DNA from: Variovorax guangxiensis
GTDB taxonomy: Bacteria > Pseudomonadota > Gammaproteobacteria > Burkholderiales > Burkholderiaceae_C
Direction: 5' to 3'
DNA length: 64,000 nucleotides
Assembly (NCBI RefSeq): GCF_003952165.1
Contig: NZ_RXFT01000003.1
Location: 248,001 to 312,000, forward strand
The position numbers and the translations under genes are program-made. The notes beneath the pieces are model-generated. The model ran no database searches, had not been told where the DNA came from, and was given only the letters and a program-made list of their open reading frames with translations. Positions 1 through 10,445 of the stretch are shown piece after piece (positions within the stretch are counted from its first letter, which is position 1; each line of letters begins with the position of its first letter).

Positions 1-649
1 GCGCGGGGTTGAAGATGTTCTCGTAGTAGGTGAGCCAGAGCTGCTCGCCCTCGTCGGGCGCGGGCTTCTGGCGGCGGTCCGCGCCCTCGCGGAACGACAG
101 CGCCTGCCCGTCCCATTCCACGCACCGCCGCGGCGTGAGGATGGCCCAGCGCATCTGCGCGAAGCGGCGCGCGAAGAAAGGCGCGTTGGCCTCGACGATG
201 CGGTGCTCGGGCTCGAACCACGCGACGTGGCGCTCGGCGCCCTGCGCGTCCACGACGCGGGTGAAGCGCACGAAGGCGCGCATCTTGTGGATGTCGCGGC
301 GCACCGAGCGGGCCATGAGCTGCGCCTGCATCATGTCGGCGTCCAGCGGGTCGTGGCGCAGCGCCGGCTCGTGCACCAGGCGCCACAGCAGGCGGTAGAG
401 CAAGGCCAGGCGCTGCGCGTCGCGGTGCAGGATCACGTCGGCGCACAGTTCGACGAAGGATGCGGGCACGGCCTGCCGGGCTACCGCCGGTTGCACCTGC
501 ACGGGCGGCAGGTCCGGCGCTTCGCCGAACAGATCGTTGCCACCTTCGCTCCATTCGATCTGCTCCGGCGGCACGCCGGCAGCCAGCAGCCGCCGCGCAT
601 GGCCGCGGAAGGCATCGAGATCGACCGGGTCTTCGAGACACACGCGCAT
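1..649 (-). CDS. UdgX-type uracil-DNA glycosylase protein, N-terminal part (partial)
   Basis: This frame is open from an ATG at 649 to the left edge, so only about 216 N-terminal residues are visible. It begins MRVCLEDPVDLDAFRGHARR and contains conserved-looking stretches such as MARSVRRDIHKMRAFVRF and WLTYYENIFNP. These are typical of the DUF4130 / TIGR03915 domain found alone or fused in front of a UdgX uracil-DNA glycosylase domain. The glycosylase part itself would lie outside the window and is inferred. An in-frame TGA at 671-673, which ends the radical SAM gene, lies 21 bases before the ATG, so the two genes form a tight pair. In known genomes this pairing is standard and points to repair of uracil in DNA. 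A LexA box precedes the pair. Confidence 0.8.
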   Translation of the reverse strand, partial: MRVCLEDPVDLDAFRGHARRLLAAGVPPEQIEWSEGGNDLFGEAPDLPPVQVQPAVARQAVPASFVELCADVILHRDAQRLALLYRLLWRLVHEPALRHDPLDADMMQAQLMARSVRRDIHKMRAFVRFTRVVDAQGAERHVAWFEPEHRIVEANAPFFARRFAQMRWAILTPRRCVEWDGQALSFREGADRRQKPAPDEGEQLWLTYYENIFNPA

Positions 650-670
650 GCCGATGCCAGGCTGGCGCCC

Positions 671-1933
671 TCAGAACAGCGCCGCCTGCGCCGGCTTTGC
701 CGCCGCGGCAGCAGAGCCGGACATCGCCATCGCGTTGGCCGCCGGCCGGTGCCCGTCCGCCACCACGAAGGGCAGAACCTTGCGCGCCGGCACGTGCAGG
801 CGCCGCAGGTCGTCGGCACGCACCCGTCGAACGCGCCGCGCCTGCAGCAGCCGCTCCACGGCCTTCACCCCGAGGCCGGGCACGCGCAGCAGCATCTCGC
901 GCGGGGCGTGGTTCAGGTCGACCGGGAAGCGCTCCGCATGCGCCAGCGCCCAGGCCAGCTTGGGGTCGACGTCCAGCCGCAGCAGGCCGTCGGGCGAGGC
1001 CACGATCTCCTGGTGCTCGAAGCCGTAGAAGCGCATGAGCCAGTCGGCCTGGTAGAGCCGGTGCTCGCGCATCAGCGGCGGCGCGGCCAGCGGCAGCGCG
1101 CGGGCCGCGTCGGGAATGGGGCTGAAGGCCGAGTAGTACACGCGCCGCAGCTTGTAGGCGCCGTAGAGCGTGGCGCTGGAGGCCAGGATGTGCCGGTCGT
1201 CGGTGGCATCGGCGCCCACGATCATCTGCGTGCTCTGGCCGGCGGGCGCGAAGGGCGGCGGCTTCGCGGCGGCCGGCGCGGCGCCCGGCAGCGCACGGAT
1301 CGGCACCACGCGGCGCGTCTCCTCGCGGGTGTCGTCGATGCGAAGCCGCAGCCGCGCCATCGAGCGGCGGATGGCGCTCTCGTCCTTCTCGGGCGCCAGC
1401 GCGCGCAGGCCCTCGGCGGTGGGCAGCTCGACGTTGATGCTGAGCCGGTCGGCATAGCGGCCGGCGCGCGCCAGCAGTTCGTCGCTGGCGTCGGGAATGG
1501 TCTTGAGGTGGATGTAGCCGCGGAAGTCGTGCTCCTCGCGCAGCTGGCGCGCGACCTCGACCACCTGCTCCATCGTGTGGTCGGGCGACTTGACGATGCC
1601 GCTGGAGAGGAACAGGCCCTCGATGCAATTGCGCCGGTAGAAGTCGAGCGTGAGCTGCACCACCTCCTCGACCCGGAAGCGCGCCCGCGGCACGTTGCTC
1701 GATGCGCGGTTCACGCAGTAGAGGCAGTCGTACTGGCAGTGGTTGGTCAGCAGCACCTTCAGCAGCGAGATGCAGCGGCCGTCGGGCGCATAGCTGTGGC
1801 AGATGCCGGCGCCCTCGGTGGAGCCGATGCCGCGCCCGCCGAGCGAGTCGCGCGGCTGGGAGCCGCTCGACGCGCAGGAGGCGTCGTACTTGGCGGCGTC
1901 GGCCAGGATGGCGAGTTTGCGCTGGATTTCCAT
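671..1933 (-). CDS. Putative DNA modification/repair radical SAM protein (TIGR03916-like)
   Basis: The 420-residue protein carries the radical SAM cluster motif C-x3-C-x2-C at Cys66, Cys70 and Cys73 (CQYDCLYC), which should bind a 4Fe-4S cluster and S-adenosylmethionine. A helix-hairpin-helix like segment (HAPREMLLRVPGLGVKAVE) near residues 340-360 suggests DNA binding. This layout and the adjoining UdgX-type gene match the family named putative DNA modification/repair radical SAM protein. The substrate of the family is not known to me. The ATG at 1933 is 15 bases from a LexA box, which leaves little room for another start. The C-terminus is rich in alanine and probably disordered. Confidence 0.9.
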   Translation of the reverse strand: MEIQRKLAILADAAKYDASCASSGSQPRDSLGGRGIGSTEGAGICHSYAPDGRCISLLKVLLTNHCQYDCLYCVNRASSNVPRARFRVEEVVQLTLDFYRRNCIEGLFLSSGIVKSPDHTMEQVVEVARQLREEHDFRGYIHLKTIPDASDELLARAGRYADRLSINVELPTAEGLRALAPEKDESAIRRSMARLRLRIDDTREETRRVVPIRALPGAAPAAAKPPPFAPAGQSTQMIVGADATDDRHILASSATLYGAYKLRRVYYSAFSPIPDAARALPLAAPPLMREHRLYQADWLMRFYGFEHQEIVASPDGLLRLDVDPKLAWALAHAERFPVDLNHAPREMLLRVPGLGVKAVERLLQARRVRRVRADDLRRLHVPARKVLPFVVADGHRPAANAMAMSGSAAAAAKPAQAALF

Positions 1934-1948
1934 GGGGTCGGTCGGATA

Positions 1949-1964
1949 CTGTATGAATATACAG
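1949..1964 (-). promoter_or_regulatory. LexA (SOS) box
   Basis: The bases CTGTATGAATATACAG fit the proteobacterial LexA consensus CTGT-N8-ACAG exactly, with an AT-rich centre. The site ends 15 bases before the ATG of the radical SAM repair gene at 1933, where bound LexA would block transcription. This predicts that the radical SAM/UdgX pair is induced by DNA damage. Confidence 0.85.
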
Positions 1965-1994
1965 TTTTAAGCTGATTGTGTCCTGCCCCTGGCG

Positions 1995-2063
1995 TGCGGT
2001 TTTCCGGCCGCGCGACGCCGGCGATGGCTGGTTTTTCAGCCGCCGATTTGCGGGAAAACCGCA
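1995..2063 (+). promoter_or_regulatory. Candidate upstream activator sites for a DctD/NtrC-type regulator
   Basis: Two related inverted repeats are visible. The better one, TGCGG-GAAAA-CCGCA, is at 2049-2063. A weaker one, TGCGG-TTTT-CCGGC, is at 1995-2008. Their centres are about 54 bases apart, close to five helical turns. They lie about 60 and 115 bases upstream of a -24/-12 promoter at 2117. Rhizobial DctD sites, as I recall them, have the same TGCGG...CCGCA core. The likely ligand is the activator encoded at 7925-9316. Confidence 0.5.
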
Positions 2064-2116
2064 GGTCTTCCGAAAAAACTCCAATGGAATCAGTCACTTG
2101 GGTTTGACGGCCTGCG

Positions 2117-2132
2117 TGGCACATGCGTTGCT
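2117..2132 (+). promoter_or_regulatory. Sigma-54 (-24/-12) promoter
   Basis: The sequence TGGCACATGCGTTGCT matches the sigma-54 consensus TGGCAC-N5-TTGCW, with exactly ten bases between the GG and the GC dinucleotides. Transcription would start near 2143 and read into the DUF6351 gene at 2369 and the Bug receptor behind it. A sigma-54 dependent activator gene lies downstream at 7925-9316. Confidence 0.7.
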
Positions 2133-2171
2133 ATCCATGCGGCACACCCGACAGAGGATGGAGACACGCCA

Positions 2172-2243
2172 ATGACCGACCTGCCCGCACTCGCCGCCGC
2201 GCCGCCACCGCCGGCCGGCCTCCCACTCACCACCTCGCACTGA
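2172..2243 (+). CDS. Possible 23-residue leader peptide
   Basis: A short frame starts at an ATG eight bases behind a GGAG ribosome-binding site and encodes a proline- and alanine-rich peptide (MTDLPALAAAPPPPAG...). It lies between the predicted sigma-54 start point and the DUF6351 gene. A run of four prolines could stall ribosomes. There is no further evidence that it is translated, and it may be chance. Confidence 0.2.
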   Translation: MTDLPALAAAPPPPAGLPLTTSH

Positions 2244-2368
2244 CGCGCCGCGCGTCGCGCTTCGATCCGGCCCGCGCCGGGTCGCGCCGCCGCATGGCCG
2301 TGCCGGCCAGGGGGAGCCGCTTTTCCCCTATCGCTTGTTCAACCAGAACCACAACGGAGACAGAGAAG

Positions 2369-4681
2369 ATGATCAGAACCCAGAAGAAGAGCACCCGCCT
2401 TCGCCCGCCCCCCGTGCGCATCGGCACGCTGCTGGCCGTGCTGGCGCTCACCGCCTGCGGCGGCGGCAGCGGCGGAGGTGGAGGCGGCTTCAGCTTCATT
2501 CCGCCCGCGGCCGGCGGAGGCGGAGGCGGTGGCGGGGGAGGAGGTGGCGGCACCACGCCCACCGACCCGTCCGGCCCCGGCAACCCGCCGCCGGTCGATG
2601 CCACGCTGCGCATCGGCGTGCTGTCCTCGTCGCCGCAGCTGGTGACCGGCGACGACGCGCTGGTCGAGCTGGAGCTGCTGCGCGAGAAGGCCGACGGCGG
2701 CCTCGCGGTGTCGGTCGACGGGCGGGACGTGACGGCGGCGTTCTCGCGCGACCCCGCCAGCGGCCGCCTGATGGGCAAGGTCACGGGGCTCAAGCTGGGC
2801 TCCAACGAGCTGGTCGCGAGCTACGGCGGCTACAGCGCGAAGCTGCAGCTGACGGCCTACCCGATCACCGGCCCGGTGATCTCCGGCCCGCACGAGGAGC
2901 CCTTCGTGTGCGGCTACGCCACCTTCACCCGCATGGGCGGCCAGGTGCTCAAGCCGCTGGACGACGGCAAGTGCTCGGTGGAGACGCGCGTCGACTACTA
3001 CTACCGCACCACCGCCGGCAGCAACGTGCGCTTCGTGCCGGAATCGATCACCACCTACCCGGCCAACATGGCCTGGCTCACCATCAACGGCAAGCAGGTG
3101 CCTTACGTGGTGCGGCTGGAAAGCGGCACCATCAACCGCGGGCTGTACCAGTCGGCGATCCTGCACGACGTGCTCAACGAGCCCGCGCCCTCGCCCACCT
3201 CGCGCCCGGCCGGCTGGAACGGCACGCTGCTCTACCCGCTGGGCGGCGGCTGCCAGGGCGGCTGGTTCCAGCAGGGCAACGACTTCGCCACGCTCATCAA
3301 CCCGACCTACCAGAGCCGCGGCTTCGCCGTGACCACCTCCACGCTCAACGTCTTCGGCACCAACTGCAACGACCAGCTTTCCTCGGAAACCATCGCGATG
3401 GTGAAGGAGCGCTTCATCGAGAACTTCGGCGTGCCCGCCCACACCATCGGCACCGGCGGCTCGGGCGGCTCCTACCAGAGCCACCAGACCAGCGACAACT
3501 ACCCCGGCCTCTTCGACGGCGTGGTGGTGAGCCAGGTGTTCGCCGACGTCACCTCCTCCACCATCTTCAAGCTGCACGACTCGCGCGTGCTCAACAACTA
3601 CTTCAACGACCCTGCCACCGCGGCGCTGGCCTACACCACGGCCGAGAAGCAGGCGATCTCGGGCTACCTGCAGATCGGCAACATCCCCAACATGAGCAAC
3701 AGCGCGGGTCGCCTGGACCCCACTGTTTCGTTCCCCGCAGGCGTGCCCACCGAGCAGCGCTACAACGCGCTGACCAACCCCACGGGCGCACGCGCGACGG
3801 TGTTCGACCACACGGTGAACGTCTACGGCAAGACCGAGGCCGAGGGCTTCGCGCTGCGCCCGATCGACAACGTGGGCATCCAGTACGGCCTGAACGCGCT
3901 CAACGAGGGCAAGCTCGGCATCGAGAAGTTCCTCGACCTGAACGAGCGCGTGGGCGGAGTCGACCGCGACATGAAGCGCACCGCCGCGCGCACCGTGGGC
4001 GACACCGACGCGCTGCGCCGGGCCTACCAGTCGGGCCGCATCGTCAACGGCGCGGGCGGGCTCGCCTCCACCGCCATCATCGACCTGCGCGACTACAACG
4101 ACGGCGCCACCGGCGGCGACATCCACACCAAGATCCACTCGTTCTCGATGCGCGAGCGCCTGCGCCGCGCCAACGGCAACATCGACAACCACGTGATGTG
4201 GACCATGGGCGGCGGCAGCGCGGCCGCCTTCGACGAGATGGTGAAGTGGCTCAGCGCGGTGAAGGCCGACACCTCCGAGCGCACCAAGGCTCGGAAGATC
4301 GCCGCCAACCGCCCGGCCGACCTGCAGGACGCCTGCTGGAACGCGGGCCTGAAGTACACCGAGGAGCAGACCGCCTTCGGCACCGGCGCGTGCAACACCT
4401 TCTACCCGGCCGGCACCACGCCGCGCATGGCAGCGGGCGGCCCGCTCACCGACGACATCGCCAAGTGCCAGCTGAAGCCGCTAAACCCGTCGGACTACAG
4501 CGTGAGCTTCAACCCTACGCAATGGGCGCGCCTGAGCGCCGCCTTCCCCGAGGGCGTGTGCGACTGGACCAAGCCCGGCGTCGGCCAGCAGCCGCTCGCC
4601 GGCACCTGGCTGTCGTTCGGGCCGTCGCCCGTGAACCTGCTTTTCGACATCACGAAGAAGCTGATGTCGAGCTTCCTGTAA
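2369..4681 (+). CDS. DUF6351 family lipoprotein, probable secreted hydrolase
   Basis: From the ATG at 2369, preceded by CGGAGACAGAG, the protein has 770 residues. It begins with a basic signal peptide and a lipobox (ALTAC), so it should be a lipoprotein. A glycine-rich linker containing two long glycine runs follows. The remainder (GPVISGPHEEPFVCG..., LYPLGGGCQGGWFQQG, GTGGSGGSYQS) has the features of DUF6351. The G-x-x-x-S-G-G stretch could be the nucleophile elbow of an alpha/beta hydrolase, which is inference. Upstream in-frame codons from 2123 lack the signal peptide logic and were not used. The gene is followed after 71 bases by a Bug receptor, and a sigma-54 promoter lies in front, suggesting release and uptake of a carboxylate. 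Confidence 0.85.
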   Translation: MIRTQKKSTRLRPPPVRIGTLLAVLALTACGGGSGGGGGGFSFIPPAAGGGGGGGGGGGGGTTPTDPSGPGNPPPVDATLRIGVLSSSPQLVTGDDALVELELLREKADGGLAVSVDGRDVTAAFSRDPASGRLMGKVTGLKLGSNELVASYGGYSAKLQLTAYPITGPVISGPHEEPFVCGYATFTRMGGQVLKPLDDGKCSVETRVDYYYRTTAGSNVRFVPESITTYPANMAWLTINGKQVPYVVRLESGTINRGLYQSAILHDVLNEPAPSPTSRPAGWNGTLLYPLGGGCQGGWFQQGNDFATLINPTYQSRGFAVTTSTLNVFGTNCNDQLSSETIAMVKERFIENFGVPAHTIGTGGSGGSYQSHQTSDNYPGLFDGVVVSQVFADVTSSTIFKLHDSRVLNNYFNDPATAALAYTTAEKQAISGYLQIGNIPNMSNSAGRLDPTVSFPAGVPTEQRYNALTNPTGARATVFDHTVNVYGKTEAEGFALRPIDNVGIQYGLNALNEGKLGIEKFLDLNERVGGVDRDMKRTAARTVGDTDALRRAYQSGRIVNGAGGLASTAIIDLRDYNDGATGGDIHTKIHSFSMRERLRRANGNIDNHVMWTMGGGSAAAFDEMVKWLSAVKADTSERTKARKIAANRPADLQDACWNAGLKYTEEQTAFGTGACNTFYPAGTTPRMAAGGPLTDDIAKCQLKPLNPSDYSVSFNPTQWARLSAAFPEGVCDWTKPGVGQQPLAGTWLSFGPSPVNLLFDITKKLMSSFL

Positions 4682-4752
4682 GCCAAGCCGCGGGCGGCCT
4701 GCACGCGCGACCGCACATGCAGGCCCGCCCGCCTTTTCCCCTGGAGTGAACC

Positions 4753-5766
4753 TTGAAAGCATCCATGAAGAAGACCCCCGTGTCCGCCTTCCATTTCGCC
4801 CTGACGCTGGCCTTCGGCCTCGCTGCAGCCACCGGCGCGCACGCGCAGGACTTTCCCGCCGGCAAGCCCATCACCATCGTCGTGCCCTTCGCGGCCGGCG
4901 GCCCCACCGACCGGGTGGCGCGCGACCTGGCCGAGGCCATGCGCAAGCCGCTGGACGGCACCAGCATCGTGATCGACAACGCCGCCGGTGCCGGCAGCAC
5001 CATCGGCAACGCCAAGGTGGCGCGCGCCAGGCCCGACGGCTACACGCTGCTGCTCACCCACGTGGGCATGGCCACCACGCCGGTGCTCTACCGCAAGCTG
5101 CCCTACGACTACGAGACCGACTTCGAGTACCTGGGCATGATCAACGACGTGCCCATGACCGTCATCGGCAAGCCCCAGCTGGAGGCCGGCAGTTTCAAGG
5201 AACTGCGCGAGTGGATCGCGAAGAACCCCGGCAAGACCAACCTCGGCAACGCGGGCATCGGCTCGGCCTCGCACCTGTGCGGGCTGCTGCTGCAAAGCGA
5301 GCTCAAGGCCGAGATGACCACCGTGCCCTACAAGGGCACTGCCCCCGCCATTGCCGACCTGCTCGGCGGGCAGATCGACCTGCTGTGCGACCAGACCACC
5401 AACACCACTTCGCAGATCGAGGCCAGGAAGGTCAAGGCCTACGGCGTGACCACGCTCAAGCGGCTGGGCACGCCCGCCTTGAAGGACCTGCCCACGCTGG
5501 ACGAGTCGGGGCTGAAGAACTTCCAGGTGACCATCTGGCACGGCCTTTACGCGCCCAAGGGCACGCCCGCGCCGGTGCTCAGGAAGCTCAACGACGCGCT
5601 CAAGGTCGCGCTGAAGGACCCCGACTTCATCAGGAAGGAGGAAGGCCTGGGCGCGGTGGTGGTGGCCGACCGGCGCGTCGAGCCGGCCGAGCACAGGAAG
5701 TTCGTGCAGCAGGAGGTGGCGCGCTTCGGCCCGGTCATCAAGGCTGCCGGCGTGTACGCCGACTGA
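4753..5766 (+). CDS. Bug/TctC-family tripartite tricarboxylate receptor (periplasmic)
   Basis: A 337-residue protein with an N-terminal signal peptide (cleavage likely after GAHAQ) and the Bug signatures [20 protein letters not shown] and IVIDNAAGAGSTIGN. Bug proteins bind organic acids, amides or amino acids in the periplasm; the ligand cannot be read from sequence. Two starts compete: TTG at 4753, seven bases behind CTGGAG, and ATG at 4765 giving MKKTPVS. The ribosome site favours the TTG. No TctA/TctB membrane genes are nearby, as is usual for this expanded family. The sensor kinase and activator that follow probably respond to the same ligand class. Confidence 0.93.
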   Translation: MKASMKKTPVSAFHFALTLAFGLAAATGAHAQDFPAGKPITIVVPFAAGGPTDRVARDLAEAMRKPLDGTSIVIDNAAGAGSTIGNAKVARARPDGYTLLLTHVGMATTPVLYRKLPYDYETDFEYLGMINDVPMTVIGKPQLEAGSFKELREWIAKNPGKTNLGNAGIGSASHLCGLLLQSELKAEMTTVPYKGTAPAIADLLGGQIDLLCDQTTNTTSQIEARKVKAYGVTTLKRLGTPALKDLPTLDESGLKNFQVTIWHGLYAPKGTPAPVLRKLNDALKVALKDPDFIRKEEGLGAVVVADRRVEPAEHRKFVQQEVARFGPVIKAAGVYAD

Positions 5767-5852
5767 GGCACGCACATGGTGCGACGCATCGGCGACAGCG
5801 AGGGTAATTCCGCCTCGGCGCGGCAGGGAGTGCTGCATACCATCAGGGCCCT

Positions 5853-7924
5853 TTGCTGCCCGACGGCGGACTCCCGCTTCCCGCTCCCGTGTCGTCACTG
5901 CTCCTATCGGCCGGCCGCGCCGTGCTGAAGCTTTCCGCGCCTTACCGGGCCGGCTTTGCCGGATCGCCCGACGACCTGCGCGACAAGGCCGTGCTGGCGC
6001 GCTTCCACGGCGACGCCCCCACCCTCGCGGCTGGGGCGCCGCCTCTCGCACGCTGGCGCCTGTGGGCCGCCGTCTGCGTGTGGCTGTGCCTCATCGCGGC
6101 CGGCGGCGCGCTGGCCTACCTGCTGGGCGAGCGCGCGGGCATCCGCTCGCTGCAGCAGGGCACGCTGCACCGGCTCGACATCTACGCCACCAGCCTGCGC
6201 AGCGAGCTCAGCCGCTACGAATACCTGCCGCAGGTGGTGTCGCTGAGCCCCGACGTGCTCGACCTGCTGCGCAAGCCCCGCGACGCAGGCCAGCAGCTGG
6301 ACGCCAACGTCTACCTCGAGACCGTCAACGCGCACGCCCAGGCCTCGGCCATCTACGTGATGGACGAGACCGGCCTCACGCTGGCCGCCAGCAACTGGAA
6401 CCAGCCGGGCAGCTTCGTGGACATGAACTTCTCCTACCGCCCCTACTTCCAGGACGCGCTGCGCGGCGTGCCGGGGCGCTTCTACGGCATCGGCACGGTC
6501 AGCCGCGAGCCGGGCTACTACTTCTCCTTCGGCATCATCGACGGCGCGCGCCGGCTGGGCGTGGCGACGGTGAAGGTCAACCTCGACAAGCTCGACGCGG
6601 CCTGGTCGCATTCGGCCGACCGCGTGTTCGCCATCGACGGCAACGGCGTGGTGTTCCTCTCGTCCGACCCCGGCTGGAAATTCCGCGCGCTGCGCCCGCT
6701 GTCGAGCGAGACGCTCCGGCAGCTCGCGCAGACGCGCCAGTACACCGAGGCCGGCGCGCTCACGCCCATCGACATGCGCGAGCACCGGCCGCTGTCGGGC
6801 GGCGAAGGCACCGTAGTGCAGCTGCGCGCGAACGAGGAGGCGCCGCAGCGCCCCGGCGCCACGCCTTTCGGCCCCGACTACCTGCTCGACAGCCGCCCGG
6901 TCGACGGCACCGACTGGAAGCTCATCATGCTGTCGGACATGAAGCCGGCGCACGCGCTCGCCCGCACCAGCGCGCTGGCCACGATGTTCGCGCTGGTGTT
7001 TCTCACGCTGCTGGTGATGTACCTGCAGCAGCGCCGGCGCATCGTGCACCAGCGGCTGGCAGCGCGCGAGGCGCTGCAGGGCGCCTACGACGAGCTGGAG
7101 CACAAGGTCGAGCTGCGCACCGAGGCGCTGAGCGAGGCCAACCAGCACCTGCAGACCGAGATCGCCGAGCGCAAGCGCGCCGAGGAGATGCTGAAGAACA
7201 CGCTCGACGACCTGGTGCAGACCGGCAAGATGGCCGTGCTGGGCCAGATGTCGGCCGGCATCACGCACGAGCTCAACCAGCCGCTGGCCGCGCTGCGCAC
7301 GCTCTCGGCCAACGCGGTGGTGTTCCTGGAGCGCGGGCAGTCCGAGCAGGTCGACCTGAACCTGCGCACCATCTGCGAGCTGACCGACCGCATGGGCCAG
7401 ATCACCGCGCAACTCAAGAAATTCGCGCGCCGCTCGGCGGTGGAGCTGCAGTCGGTGGCGCTGGCCGACGTGATCGCCGATGCGCTCTTCCTGCTGGGCC
7501 AGCGCATCCGCCAGGAGCGCATCGAGCTCGAGCAGTTCATCGAACCGGGCCTCTTCGCGCGCTGCGAGGGCAACCGGCTCGAGCAGGTGCTGGTGAACCT
7601 GCTGGTCAACGCCTTCGACGCGGTCGCGGCCGCCGGTGCCAGCCCGCGCCGCGTGCGCATCGTGGCGCGCCGCAGCGCCGAGGGCGTGGCGCTGGAGGTG
7701 CACGACAACGGCACCGGCATCGCGCCCGAGGTGATGCCGCGCCTCTTCGAGCCCTTCTTCACCACCAAGGAACAGGGCCTGGGCCTGGGCCTGGGGCTGG
7801 CCATCTCGGCCGGCATCGTGCGCGACTTCGGCGGGCTGCTGCGCGCCGGCGAGGGCGAACTCGGCGGCGCGGCCTTCGTGGTCACGCTGCGCGATGGCGG
7901 CACACGCAATGCGGGGAACATTTC

Positions 7925-7928
<4 letters not shown>
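5853..7928 (+). CDS. DctB-like sensor histidine kinase
   Basis: Up to 691 residues. One membrane helix lies near residues 70-92 and a second near 367-388, enclosing a periplasmic sensor domain of the DctB double-Cache type (LHRLDIYATSLRSELSRYEYLP). A coiled-coil linker leads to the phosphoacceptor motif GITHELNQPLAAL (His near 471), an N box (NLLVNAFDAV), a G1 box (VHDNGTGIAP) and FFTTKEQGLGLGLGLAI. The start is unsure: no ATG exists in the first part, and TTG 5853 or GTG 5889 are candidates, neither with a clear ribosome site. The stop overlaps the start of the response regulator gene by four bases (ATGA). It should phosphorylate that regulator in response to a C4-dicarboxylate-like signal. 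Confidence 0.92.
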
Positions 7929-9316
<1,388 letters not shown>

Positions 9317-9339
9317 ACCTTGGCTAGGCTCGCGGTCAG

Positions 9340-9714
9340 ATGACCGAAGCCGCCACGACCGCCCCACAGCCTGATCCATCCGCCGCATCGGCCCTGCCGC
9401 TGGCCACGAGCCTCGCCGAAGGCGGCCTGGCCGCCAGGTTCAACACCCCCGAGGGCGTACCGGCCTTCGCGGTGCGCTGGCAGGGCGCGGTGCACGCCTA
9501 CCTCAACCAGTGCCCGCATGCCGGCGGGCCGCTCGACTTCGAGGGCCAGGTGCTGGAGAGTTCAGGCCGCTTCCTGATGTGCGCGCGGCACGGCGCCATC
9601 TTCGAGCCCGACACCGGCAAGTGCGTCGGCGGCCCGTGCCGGGGCGCGCGGCTCACGCCGGTGGCCGTGCACGAGAAGGCCGACGGCAGCGTTTGGCCCG
9701 GCGCGGGCGGCTGA
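9340..9714 (+). CDS. Rieske 2Fe-2S domain protein
   Basis: A 124-residue soluble protein with one Rieske domain: Cys58-x-His60 (QCPHAGG) and Cys81-x2-His84 (MCARHGAIF), the ligands of a 2Fe-2S cluster. It resembles small stand-alone Rieske ferredoxins that serve oxygenases or act as general electron carriers. It starts 23 bases after the response regulator gene and could be co-transcribed, but no oxygenase gene is near, so its partner is unknown. No signal peptide is seen, so it should be cytoplasmic. Confidence 0.9.
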   Translation: MTEAATTAPQPDPSAASALPLATSLAEGGLAARFNTPEGVPAFAVRWQGAVHAYLNQCPHAGGPLDFEGQVLESSGRFLMCARHGAIFEPDTGKCVGGPCRGARLTPVAVHEKADGSVWPGAGG

Positions 9715-9756
9715 AAGCAAGCCAGGACAAGACAACAACCATCCAGGAGCAACGAC

Positions 9757-10359
9757 ATGCGCAACTGCAACACCCGATTTCGCACTCTCCCGCATGCGGC
9801 CCTGCCGGCCGCGGCGCTCGCGCTGGCCGGCCTGCTGGCGGGCTGCGCGGGCATGTCCTCGCCGGTGGGCAAGGGCTCCACGGGCATGAAGGTCAGCTCC
9901 AGCGCCTTCGCGGACGGCGGCACGATTCCGGCCGAGCACGCGGGCGTTGGCGACTGCGGCGGCAAGAACATCTCGCCGCCGGTGGCCTGGAGCAACCTGC
10001 CGGCCAAGACGAAGTCGGTCGCGGTGCTGGTGTTCGACCCGGACGGGGCGGCCGGCCTGGGCGTTTCGCACTGGGTGGCCTACAACATCGCGGCCGAGCG
10101 CGGCGAGCTCAAGGCGGGCGAAGGGGCCGCGGGTTCGAACTTCGACTTCACCATGGGCCCGAACGTGGCCGGCACGCCCTCCTACCGCGGCATGTGCCCG
10201 CCGGCGGGCGACCGGCCGCACCACTACGTCATGACAGTGATCGCCACCGAGCTCGCGCCGGGCAGCCTGCCCGCCGGCCTGGGCCGCGACGCGCTGCTGG
10301 CCGCGCTCAAGGGCCGTGCGCTCGGCGGCCAGAGCGTGGTGGGCCTCTACAGCCGCTGA
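9757..10359 (+). CDS. YbhB/YbcL-type PEBP family lipoprotein
   Basis: A 200-residue protein with a signal peptide and lipobox LLAGC (Cys30), so probably a lipoprotein. The mature part is a phosphatidylethanolamine-binding protein / Raf kinase inhibitor-like domain: FADGGTIPAEHAG, LVFDPDGAAGLGVSHWVAYNI and MGPNVAGTPSYRGMCPPAGDRPHHY. The D-P-D and H-H motifs line the ligand pocket of the family. The role of bacterial members is poorly known. The start ATG has AGGAG seven bases upstream. Confidence 0.92.
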   Translation: MRNCNTRFRTLPHAALPAAALALAGLLAGCAGMSSPVGKGSTGMKVSSSAFADGGTIPAEHAGVGDCGGKNISPPVAWSNLPAKTKSVAVLVFDPDGAAGLGVSHWVAYNIAAERGELKAGEGAAGSNFDFTMGPNVAGTPSYRGMCPPAGDRPHHYVMTVIATELAPGSLPAGLGRDALLAALKGRALGGQSVVGLYSR

Positions 10360-10445
10360 GCCGGGTTGGCCGCAGTTAATAATTAAGACCTCCTCACGCC
10401 AGCCCGCCAGCATTGGCTGCAGCCGCTTCCACGAAAGCTTCATCG

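Noticed and set aside
203-1975. Long open frame on the plus strand opposite the repair genes
   Set aside because: It lacks recognisable domains and is explained by high GC opposite a real radical SAM gene with intact motifs.
2515-2560. GGC/GGA-rich repeat that could be a microsatellite or regulatory repeat
   Set aside because: It lies in frame in the lipoprotein gene and encodes a polyglycine linker.
2339-4192. Long leftward frame opposite the DUF6351 gene
   Set aside because: Composition is low-complexity Val/Ala/Arg typical of antisense frames; the forward frame has a lipobox and a family match.
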